From JBEVNR01 sp040507985 (GTDB lineage: Bacteria; Pseudomonadota; Alphaproteobacteria; Rickettsiales; UBA6187), in the NCBI GenBank assembly GCA_040507985.1, contig JBEVNR010000018.1, positions 1 to 47,649 of the forward strand: a stretch of DNA of 47,649 bases. Reading direction: 5' to 3'. The position numbers were made by a program, and so were the translations under genes. Positions 41,257 to 47,649 of this stretch are shown piece after piece; position 1 is the stretch's first letter; each line of letters opens with the position of its first letter. Below the pieces are notes generated by a model. That model ran no database searches. It saw only the letters and a program-made list of their open reading frames with translations, and was not told the origin of the DNA.

Positions 41257-41804
41257 AGCACAATAAAAACGTATAGCCGATTCGCTTTCAAATGATTCAA
41301 CCTAAGAGATTTTGATGCGCACGGCATAGCGTCAGCCCCGTTTTCGCGGGAATGACAAAAAAATCATTGCGTATTTATTTTTAAAAAATATCGTAACCGA
41401 GGTTTTGCGGTCGCCTAAGCGCGTATGCACTCAGTAAGGCCGGCTCTCGACGCATGCATGGGCAAGATTCACCGCCTTTTGATACGGTTGGTGGCATATG
41501 ACGGCAGATTTACCTTTTCCGGCGCGGGCGCCTTGTCTTTTTTAAAAAAAGATAAAGCGGAAAAATCTTTATAAATAATTGATTTTTTACGCCAATCTAA
41601 CTTGTAAGCAACACTCTCATCGCCTGTTTAAAGGAAAAACCATAAGAAAACGTTAGACCGACGAACATGAGCAGAGAAAAGCTACTTTTTCTTTTTTTTG
41701 CGGCGACCGGCGATTCGCATGTTTATAACGGAGACGGGAAAGGAGAAATTGACGTCAAAAGTGAGCGAATAAGGCTGCATGCGGCAAGACGGTCTGCGGC
41801 ACGG
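41257..41804. other. Gene-poor A/T-richer spacer with REP-like and terminator-like elements
   Basis: This 548-bp gap lies between priA and the convergent unknown gene. It holds a REP-like inverted repeat at 41331-41356 (GTCA…TGAC around a CCCG/CGGG stem, sharing TTTCGCGGGAATGAC with the copy at 15 kb). A GGCGC-GG-GCGCC stem at 41521-41532 followed by a T-rich run suggests a terminator. A plus-strand frame at 41667-41984 overlaps the opposite-strand gene and is not convincing. I see no further gene, and no small RNA is supported. Confidence 0.55.
41331..41356. repeat. Diverged REP-like repeat
   Basis: GTCA and TGAC flank a CCCG-N6-CGGG stem. The 3' 15 bases (TTTCGCGGGAATGAC) match the repeat at 15411-15430 and its flank. 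The left arm is diverged. Confidence 0.5.
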
Positions 41805-42635
41805 CTACAATTTGGCGCGAAGCGAAACTTGATAGGCGACAGCCTCTTTAAGCCCGTCTACCTGAGTTTTTTGGTCTTGAGAATTATTGTCGGAGGAGTG
41901 AGTTTGTCGAGCATAATCAAGCAAAGCTTTTTCGGGGGCAAACAATCCGCATTGTATTTTCAGGGTATATGCTTCTTTTTGTAAGTTTGCTAGGAAACCA
42001 TCGAAGCTGCGCGTTAAATGGCTCCATTCTTGCCCCAAGCATTCTGCAAGGAAGAAATGATTGCGGTATTCATCGTTCAACACATAGCAATCGGACGCCA
42101 GTGAGCGCAACTGATCAACGGACAGCTTAGAAAATACAGCCCTGAAAAAGGATTCATCCTTATTCTGATATGTCATGGCGCATTCAATAAGCAACTTCCT
42201 GATAGATTGAATCTCACCCTTGTCAAGAGATGTAATTGCTTCTCCAATTTTCTTCTTAAGAGACTCATTGTCATCCACGACCATTGCGACGGCCTTTAAT
42301 ATCGAAGATTGGGTGGCGCGACACCGGGCTGCATAAACACCATAACTAAAATCAGCGCTTTCCGAAGGAGGCATGGCGCCAGAACAATACGGAGAGGCGG
42401 TATCCGCGCTGCTGAACGCATCAAACTCTTGTTGCGCTGCGGCAGTTTGCAGATGGTCGGCGGTACGGAAGATTTCGCCGCTAGCGTTCGGCGCTACGGC
42501 ACGTTGTCGTGCGGCGGAAGAGGATTCTCCGTTGTTGCCAAGATGACGGGCAAGGGGATCCAGGGGAGAAGAATCTTTTCCGTCCATAGCGAACGAGATA
42601 GGCGATGTATTGTCGAGCGTGCGATCAAAATGCAA
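41805..42635 (-). CDS. Orphan protein of unknown function
   Basis: A 276-residue hydrophilic protein with no recognised family, signal peptide or membrane helix. The first 90 residues are Ser/Ala/Asp-rich and look disordered; the remainder is predicted helical (VDDNESLKKKIGEAITSL, then 'SVDQLRSLASDCYVLNDEYRNHFF'). Base composition is clearly richer in A/T than that of its neighbours parE and priA, and its codon use is more A/T-ending, which suggests acquisition from elsewhere. ATG 42635 is the longest start; ATG 42587 is an alternative, and neither has a strong Shine-Dalgarno. It lies 56 bases downstream of parE on the same strand. A secreted effector is one speculative reading. Confidence 0.6.
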   Translation of the reverse strand: MHFDRTLDNTSPISFAMDGKDSSPLDPLARHLGNNGESSSAARQRAVAPNASGEIFRTADHLQTAAAQQEFDAFSSADTASPYCSGAMPPSESADFSYGVYAARCRATQSSILKAVAMVVDDNESLKKKIGEAITSLDKGEIQSIRKLLIECAMTYQNKDESFFRAVFSKLSVDQLRSLASDCYVLNDEYRNHFFLAECLGQEWSHLTRSFDGFLANLQKEAYTLKIQCGLFAPEKALLDYARQTHSSDNNSQDQKTQVDGLKEAVAYQVSLRAKL

Positions 42636-42691
42636 ACGTTAAGTGATTGCGTCTTGATTAAGAAAATTGCTTGGATTGTAATACATTAAAC

Positions 42692-44701
42692 CTACACGTC
42701 AAGCTGCGCGCGTAAGCCCCCGCCCATGCTAAACGCGCGTTCGACGATGAAGTTATAACGGCATTCCGCGTCCTTTCCCATCAGGCGGTCGACGAGGTCT
42801 TTCGTGTCTTTGGCTTGCTCGTGCGGAATTTCCACGCGATTTAGCGTGCGGGTCGCCGGGTTCATCGTGGTTTCCTTCAGTTGCCCCGGCGTCATCTCGC
42901 CCAAGCCTTTAAAGCGGCTGACTTCCGTCTTGCGCTTGCCGTTCTGCCCCAATTTTAGAACGGCGGCGTTTTTTTCTTCGTCCGTAAAGGCGTAGGCGGA
43001 TTCGGTTTTGCAGGTGACGCGATAAAGCGGCGGGCATGCCAGATAGAGCCGTCCGTTCTTCACCAACTCCGGCAACGACGAGAAGAAAAACGCCATCAAC
43101 AGCGAGGCGATATGCGCCCCGTCAACGTCGGCGTCGGTCATGATGATAATGCGGTCGTAGCGAAGCGCGGCGTCGTCATATTCCTTGCCCAGTCCGCAGC
43201 CGAGCGCCATAAGCATGTCGTTCACTTCGCGGTTGGCGTGGATTTTATCTTTCGTCGCGCTCACCACGTTCAGAATTTTCCCCCGCAGCGGCAGAATCGC
43301 CTGCGTTTCGCGGTTGCGCGCCATTTTCGCCGATCCGCCGGCCGAGTCGCCTTCCACCAAAAATAATTCGGTGCCGGCGCGGTCCTTCGCCGAGCAGTCC
43401 GCCAGCTTGCCGGGCAGGCGCAATTTTTGCTGCGCGGTCTTGCGGCTTATTTCGCGGTCTTGCTTGCGGCTGAGGCGCTCTTCCATGCGATCGGAAAAGA
43501 AGTCTAGCAGCTTCTCGCCGTCGTCCTTATGGTGCGCCAGCCATAAATCGAGCCGATCTTTCAAGGCGTTTTCCAGCGGCTTGACGATATGGCGCGAGGA
43601 CAGCTTCTCTTTCGTTTGACCCTGAAATTGCGGCTCCGGCATGAAAATCGACAACACGCCCTTCATGCCGACGGAAATATCTTCCGCCGCGATCAATTTC
43701 GCTTTTTTATGCCCGACCAGATTCGCGAAGTCCCGAAAACTGCGCACGAGCGCCGCGCGCATGGCGGTTTCGTGGCTGCCGCCCTGCGGCGTCGGCACCG
43801 TGTTGCAGAAATAGGAGAGATGGGAGTCGCGCAACGCGCGCCACGCCAGCGCAATTTCCGCGCGGCATTTCACCTCTTCGGTTTCGGTATGCACGTAAAA
43901 GAAATTATCGGCGATTAGCGGGTCGTCGCCCACGTCTTGCTTGAGGTAATCAAGAATGCCGTCCGAGAAGAAAAACAATTCTTCCGCCGGCGGTGCGCCC
44001 GAGCCGTCGAGCAAGGACGGGTCGCACTTCCAGTAAATTTTTATGCCTTTATGCAAAAATGCCTTCGAGCGGGCGAATTTATAGAGTCGGGCGGGCTTGA
44101 ACCCGTCCACCCCTTCGTCGAAGCAGGGGAAATCGGGAAGGAAGGATATGCTGGTGCCTGTTTTTTTCTTCGGCGCGTCGCCGACGCGTTCCGGCGGGGA
44201 AAGCGGAGCGCCTTTGGAATAACGTTGCCGCCACACGGCGCCGTCCCGCGTGACTTCCGCCGTTAAATCTTGCGAGAGCGCGTTCACCACCGATACGCCC
44301 ACCCCGTGCAACCCGCCGGAAGTTTCGTAGGCTCCCGCCTTAAATTTACCGCCGGCGTGCAGGGTGGTCATAATGACTTCGAGCGCGGACTTGTCGGGAA
44401 AGCGCGGATGCGCCTCGACGGGAATGCCGCGCCCATCGTCGCTGACGGTTAAATACCCGTCGGCGCGCAGTTCGACGCGAATTTCGGAGGCGTGGCCGGC
44501 CACCGCTTCGTCCATGGAATTGTCGAACACTTCCGACGCCAAATGGTGCAGCGCGGCCTCGTCCGTGCCGCCGATATACATGCCCGGGCGACGGCGCACC
44601 GGCTCCAGCCCCTCCAGCACCTCGATATGTTCGGCACCGTAGGCTTCCGTCGTTTTCGTTGCCGCCGGCGCTTTTTTAAGGCGGGAATCGAATAAATCCA
44701 T
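42692..44701 (-). CDS. parE: DNA topoisomerase IV subunit B
   Basis: ParE is the ATPase subunit of the enzyme that decatenates daughter chromosomes. The 669-residue protein has the GHKL ATP site ('EVFDNSMDEAVAG' with the catalytic Glu, 'DDGRGIPVEAH', 'GGLHGVGVSVVNALS'), the transducer, and the TOPRIM domain with E-G-D-S-A-G-G and the D-A-D-V-D-G metal motif. Length and the start 'YGAEHIEVLEGLEPVRRRPGMYIGGTDEAALHHL' (named by key words) favour ParE over GyrB. parC is not adjacent. It lies 18 bases after serC and is probably in the same unit. Confidence 0.93.
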   Translation of the reverse strand: MDLFDSRLKKAPAATKTTEAYGAEHIEVLEGLEPVRRRPGMYIGGTDEAALHHLASEVFDNSMDEAVAGHASEIRVELRADGYLTVSDDGRGIPVEAHPRFPDKSALEVIMTTLHAGGKFKAGAYETSGGLHGVGVSVVNALSQDLTAEVTRDGAVWRQRYSKGAPLSPPERVGDAPKKKTGTSISFLPDFPCFDEGVDGFKPARLYKFARSKAFLHKGIKIYWKCDPSLLDGSGAPPAEELFFFSDGILDYLKQDVGDDPLIADNFFYVHTETEEVKCRAEIALAWRALRDSHLSYFCNTVPTPQGGSHETAMRAALVRSFRDFANLVGHKKAKLIAAEDISVGMKGVLSIFMPEPQFQGQTKEKLSSRHIVKPLENALKDRLDLWLAHHKDDGEKLLDFFSDRMEERLSRKQDREISRKTAQQKLRLPGKLADCSAKDRAGTELFLVEGDSAGGSAKMARNRETQAILPLRGKILNVVSATKDKIHANREVNDMLMALGCGLGKEYDDAALRYDRIIIMTDADVDGAHIASLLMAFFFSSLPELVKNGRLYLACPPLYRVTCKTESAYAFTDEEKNAAVLKLGQNGKRKTEVSRFKGLGEMTPGQLKETTMNPATRTLNRVEIPHEQAKDTKDLVDRLMGKDAECRYNFIVERAFSMGGGLRAQLDV

Positions 44702-44719
44702 AGAGCGACGTCCGCGAAT

Positions 44720-45892
44720 TTAGGCGGCTTTTTCCGCATATTCGCTTTTGGCGGAAGCGAACGCCCAGTCGAGCCACGGCAATAATTTCTCTACGTCCGA
44801 CGCCTCGACGGTCGAGCCGCACCACACGCGCAAGCCCGCCGGCGCGTCGCGATAGGCGCCCACGTCATAGGCGACTTGTTCTTTCTCCAGCATTTTCACC
44901 ATCGACTTGGCGACGTTTTGTTGCGATTCGGCGTCTAGCCCCGCGTACCAGCCGTCGACGATTTTTAAACAGACGGAGGTGGAGGAAACCGTCTCCGGCG
45001 CCTCCGCTAAAAACGCGACCCACGGGGTTTTGCCGACCCATTGCCTCACGAGATCGAGATTGGCGGAGGAACGCGCCTCCATGCCGGCGGCGCCGCCGTT
45101 TTGTTCCATCCAGCGCATGGAGTCGATGGCGTCTTCGACGCACAACATCGACGGCGTGTTGATGGTTTCGCCGACGAATATGCCTTCGTTCAGCTTGCCG
45201 CCCTTGGTCATGCGGAAAATTTTCGGAAGCGGACGGTCGGGCGAGTAGGTTTCCAATCTCTGAACGGCGCGGGGAGACAACACCAGCATGCCGTGCGCGC
45301 CTTCGCCGCCCATCGCTTTTTGCCACGACCAGGTGACGACGTCGAGTTTTTCCCACGGTAAGGCCATGGCGAACACGGCAGAGGTGGCGTCACAAATGGT
45401 TAATCCTTGGCGATTTTCCGCAATCCAATCGCCGTTTGGCACGCGCACGCCCGAGGTGGTGCCGTTCCATGCGAATACGGCGTCGTGCGCGCCGTCATAT
45501 TCGCCCAAATCGGGCAACAGGCCGTAATCGGCCTTAAATATGCGCGCGTCTTGAATTTTTAATTGTTTGACGACGTCGGTCGCCCAGTCGTTGCCGAAGC
45601 TTTCCCATGCGAACACGTCCACGCCGCGCGCTCCCAACATCGACCACATGGCCATCTCCACCGCGCCGGTGTCGGAGGCCGGCACGACGCCGATGCGGTA
45701 GTCGGCCGGTATGCCGAGGACGGAACGCGAGAGGTCGATCGCCTCCTTCAGCTTTTTTTTGCCGACGGCGGCGCGATGCGAGCGCCCTACCGGCGCGTTT
45801 TGCAGCGCCGACACGCTCCACCCCGGGCGTTTGGAACACGGTCCGGAGGAAAAATTCGGATTGGCGGGTTTGTGCGTCGGTTTGCTCGGCAT
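44720..45892 (-). CDS. serC: Phosphoserine aminotransferase
   Basis: This PLP enzyme transaminates 3-phosphohydroxypyruvate to phosphoserine, and the pyridoxine precursor 4-phosphohydroxythreonine. From ATG 45892 (AAGGAG with good spacing) it has 390 residues; the frame's further 33 upstream codons are rejected. The PLP lysine is in 'TWSWQKAMGGEGAHG'. The start 'PNFSSGPCSKRPGWS' and the 'CDATSAVFAMALPWEKLDVVTWSWQK' region (key words only) are those of the alphaproteobacterial/archaeal-type SerC branch. serA and serB are not nearby. It is followed by parE on the same strand. Confidence 0.93.
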   Translation of the reverse strand: MPSKPTHKPANPNFSSGPCSKRPGWSVSALQNAPVGRSHRAAVGKKKLKEAIDLSRSVLGIPADYRIGVVPASDTGAVEMAMWSMLGARGVDVFAWESFGNDWATDVVKQLKIQDARIFKADYGLLPDLGEYDGAHDAVFAWNGTTSGVRVPNGDWIAENRQGLTICDATSAVFAMALPWEKLDVVTWSWQKAMGGEGAHGMLVLSPRAVQRLETYSPDRPLPKIFRMTKGGKLNEGIFVGETINTPSMLCVEDAIDSMRWMEQNGGAAGMEARSSANLDLVRQWVGKTPWVAFLAEAPETVSSTSVCLKIVDGWYAGLDAESQQNVAKSMVKMLEKEQVAYDVGAYRDAPAGLRVWCGSTVEASDVEKLLPWLDWAFASAKSEYAEKAA

Positions 45893-46067
45893 GGCGTCGC
45901 TCCTTGAAAGCGTCAGGCGATCTCTAGAAAAAACGTCACTATACTCTTTTTTTCGTCCATGCGTAGCGTTAATTTTGCGCAGAAAATACATTTTTCCTTA
46001 TTTTTTATGAGGATGACGGTTGCGTCGCCGATGCGTTGCCTCTATGGTGTAAGAAAAAGCGCGCTTT

Positions 46068-46079
46068 TCGCGCGCGCGA
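46068..46079. repeat. 12-bp CG palindrome in the dnaN leader
   Basis: TCGCGCGCGCGA lies 27 bases upstream of the dnaN start, flanked by CGCTTT and AGCG that extend the stem. Probably a leader hairpin; no DnaA box (TTATCCACA-like) is seen near it. Confidence 0.4.
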
Positions 46080-46106
46080 AGCGGCTGCATTTTTTTACAC
46101 AGAGAC

Positions 46107-47306
46107 ATGATTATGACGGAACATTCCGCTTCCGCCCTCCTTAAACGCGATTCGGAAGAATTTGGCGAGGCCCAAGGCGACCTTGCCTTTTCCACCGAGA
46201 AAAAGACGTTTTTGCGCGCGCTCTCGCACATTCAGTCGGTCGTGGAAAAACGCACCACCATTCCCGTTCTCTCTAACGTAAAAATCGAGGCGGGAAAAAA
46301 AGGAATATTCCTTACCGGCACCGACATGACGGTATCCGTTTCGGAAAAGTTAGAGGCCCCCGTCGGGGAATACGGCGCCGCCACCGTATCGGCGCACATG
46401 CTGTACGACATCGTGCGGAAGCTTCCGGAAAACGCGCCGGTGCAATTTCGCCATGACGCCAAGGAAGAGCGCTTCATCGTCGAGAGCGACAATTGCTCCT
46501 TTACGCTGGCCACGCTGCCCGTCAACCAATTTCCCGCCGTCACGTTTGCCGAATCGGAATACAGTTTTTCCCTTTCTCCCACAGAAATTATCGCCCTTAT
46601 CGATAAAACGCGCTTCGCCATCTCCACCGAAGAGACGCGCTATTATTTAAACGGATTATATTTACATTACGGCGAAAACGAAGGCGGCGGCGCCGTTATC
46701 GCCGTGTCGACCGACGGACATCGTCTGGCGAAGGCCGAAGTGGCCGCACCGGAGGGCGCGAGCCATTTTCCGTCCGTCATCGTGCCGCGCAAGACGGTGG
46801 CGGAAATACGCAAAATCGCCGAAGAGCAGGAGGCGCCGATAGGAATCTCGTTGGCGGAAGGAAAAATCGTCGTTTCTTACGAAGGCGGAAAGCTGGCTTC
46901 CAAATTAATCGAAGGTAATTTTCCGGACTACCGCGCCGCCATCCCGAATGCGGGAGAGATAGCGCTGCAAACATACGCCGCCGCGCTGGCGACGGCGATC
47001 GACAGGGTGACGACCGTCACCTCCGACAAAACCCGCGCGGTTAAGATAGACGTCTCCGGCGGAAAAATGATCGTTCGCGCGCAAAGCGACAATAGCGGCG
47101 CCGCCGCCGAATCCATCGACGTCGATTACGACGGCGAACCCGTTTCCCTTACCTTTAACTCCCGTTATCTGCTAGATGCGCTTTCCGCGATAGAAAGCGA
47201 CGTGGCGCTGTTCCATTTTTCCGGCGCGACCGGCGCCGCGCCCACCCTCATTCGCGACCCGGCGTTTGAAGGCGCGCTGTTCATCGTCATGCCGATGAAC
47301 GGGTAG
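46107..47306 (+). CDS. dnaN: DNA polymerase III beta subunit (sliding clamp)
   Basis: DnaN is the ring-shaped clamp that tethers the replicative polymerase to DNA. The 399-residue protein contains the three clamp domains: first 'DLAFSTEKKTFLRALSHIQSVVEKRTTIPVLSNVKIEA' (key words only), the middle with 'YYLNGLYLHY' and 'AVSTDGHRLAKAE', and the last ending in 'FIVMPMNG'. Family members start near 'STEKKTFL', so about 24 extra N-terminal residues are present; no nearer ATG with a Shine-Dalgarno is visible. The end reads M-P-M-N rather than the common M-P-M-R. dnaA and recF, usual neighbours, are absent, so this is not the origin region as arranged elsewhere. Confidence 0.95.
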   Translation: MIMTEHSASALLKRDSEEFGEAQGDLAFSTEKKTFLRALSHIQSVVEKRTTIPVLSNVKIEAGKKGIFLTGTDMTVSVSEKLEAPVGEYGAATVSAHMLYDIVRKLPENAPVQFRHDAKEERFIVESDNCSFTLATLPVNQFPAVTFAESEYSFSLSPTEIIALIDKTRFAISTEETRYYLNGLYLHYGENEGGGAVIAVSTDGHRLAKAEVAAPEGASHFPSVIVPRKTVAEIRKIAEEQEAPIGISLAEGKIVVSYEGGKLASKLIEGNFPDYRAAIPNAGEIALQTYAAALATAIDRVTTVTSDKTRAVKIDVSGGKMIVRAQSDNSGAAAESIDVDYDGEPVSLTFNSRYLLDALSAIESDVALFHFSGATGAAPTLIRDPAFEGALFIVMPMNG

Positions 47307-47320
47307 AACCAACGATTGCA

Positions 47321-47410
47321 TAAGGTCCGCACAGAATCACAGCGTACTTTGATTCGATGACGGAGGGGAATGCAGCATTACCGAAAAAACGACGCATCGC
47401 GTCAGCTCTA
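47321..47410. mobile_element. Degenerate MITE copy (copy B)
   Basis: A 90-bp tract just after dnaN aligns with copy A at 7358-7501: both share CACAGAA, CAGCGTAC, GACGGAG and ATTACCGAAAAAACGACG in the same order, and end in a diverged TCGCGT-AG-CTCTA terminus. It is shorter than copy A and its inverted repeats have decayed. Confidence 0.6.
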
Positions 47411-47428
47411 TCGCCAGCTCTATATAAA

Positions 47429-47594
47429 TAGGACTTACGCAGTGCGTAGATTTTTGAGCGATTTATAGGTCAAAAACGGATAAAAAGCGCAGCGTACTCA
47501 ACGCGAAGGCCTGTCACCGCGTAAGCAGGGATGAGTATTTTTAGACGATTTTTACCGCAGAAAGCGCCAAAAAATGCTTGCTGCGTAAGTCCTA
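47429..47594. mobile_element. MITE copy with 14-bp perfect terminal inverted repeats (copy C)
   Basis: TAGGACTTACGCAG at 47429-47442 has its exact reverse complement at 47581-47594, giving a 166-bp element. The internal GCGCAGCGTAC is shared with copy A, and the outer AGGACTTACGC matches copy A's termini. It lies directly after copy B, so two copies are nested side by side. Nothing else is recognised in 47307-47649. Confidence 0.75.
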
Positions 47595-47649
47595 ATAAAG
47601 ACTACCCTTTTAAGCGATAGCCTTTCCTTAACATGACGTAAGCAACGGC

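Noticed and set aside
41667..41984. 105-residue plus-strand frame after priA
   Set aside because: It overlaps the opposite-strand gene at 41805, has an odd composition and no family match. It is more likely spacer sequence.
1..47649. CRISPR array, toxin-antitoxin pair, restriction-modification or a phage-defence operon
   Set aside because: I looked for regularly spaced repeats and for typical paired small genes or defence domains on both strands and saw none. Only short palindromes and the MITE family repeat.

Overview
The window reads as an alphaproteobacterial chromosome segment of moderate-to-high GC with A/T-rich intergenic spacers. The lineage is inferred from gene content: a Tim44-like protein next to an MltA transglycosylase, a SecB–HIT pair, a type II (eukaryotic-type) glutamine synthetase, NDUFAF6-like squalene/phytoene-synthase-fold protein after ruvB, an orphan ParA overlapping ligA, and a tRNA-His with an encoded extra 5' G and CCA. 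I cannot name the genus. The density of housekeeping genes (ruvB, priA, ligA, parE, dnaN, gltX, dxs, ispA, kdsD) shows this is core chromosome. Many usual operons are split here: ruvB without ruvAC, trpGD without trpE or trpC, cysD without cysN, cysI without cysJ, dnaN without dnaA or recF.

Left edge (1-1.7 kb): the end of a prophage or phage-derived island, with a coiled-coil tail, a GH108 endolysin and a phage-type hypothetical, ending in a very A/T-rich spacer. 1.7-6.4 kb (minus): cysD, kdsD, an ABC-3 metal permease, mltA and a Tim44-like gene, the last two coupled by an ATGA overlap. 6.5-7.3 kb (plus): secB and a HIT hydrolase, then a 144-bp inverted-repeat MITE. 7.5-9.3 kb (minus): motB and motA, the flagellar stator. 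9.4-13.1 kb (plus): ruvB, a squalene-synthase-like protein, yajC, a Trm112-like protein and a sugar-nucleotide epimerase.

13.1-18.8 kb (plus): an exported hypothetical, a small Ala/Pro-rich ORF, glutamine synthetase II with a promoter and terminator hairpin, then an exported protein overlapping a divergent heme-copper-oxidase-I-like membrane protein, followed by trpG and trpD. 18.8-23.6 kb (minus): ligA, parA-like, and aguB-aguA, the two-step conversion of agmatine to putrescine. 23.8-26.4 kb (plus): a glycine-zipper lipoprotein, tRNA-His, gltX and a degenerate prepilin-peptidase-like protein. 26.5-29.6 kb: cysA (minus) and dxs (plus). 29.6-31.6 kb: a small accessory block made of an IS630-type transposase remnant, a CmoA-like and an ICMT/PEMT-like methyltransferase, and a perfect 48-bp palindrome.

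31.6-34.7 kb (minus): cysI, a Met8-like siroheme gene and cysH, an APS/sulfite reduction operon. With cysD and cysA elsewhere in the window, this implies assimilatory sulfate reduction. 34.9-41.3 kb (plus): an M16 peptidase-like subunit, a polyprenyl synthase, a DUF4340 protein, a CAP-domain protein and priA. 41.3-42.6 kb is an A/T-richer spacer plus an orphan protein of unknown function. 42.7-45.9 kb (minus): parE and serC. 46.1-47.3 kb (plus): dnaN, followed by two more copies of the MITE family.

The points most worth a second look are the methyltransferase pair between an IS remnant and a palindrome, the 48-bp palindrome, the orphan gene at 41805-42635, the oxidase-I-like protein with its exported neighbour, the prepilin-peptidase homologue that has no catalytic aspartates, and the MITE family. 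I found no CRISPR array, rRNA, secretion system or other recognisable new defence system.
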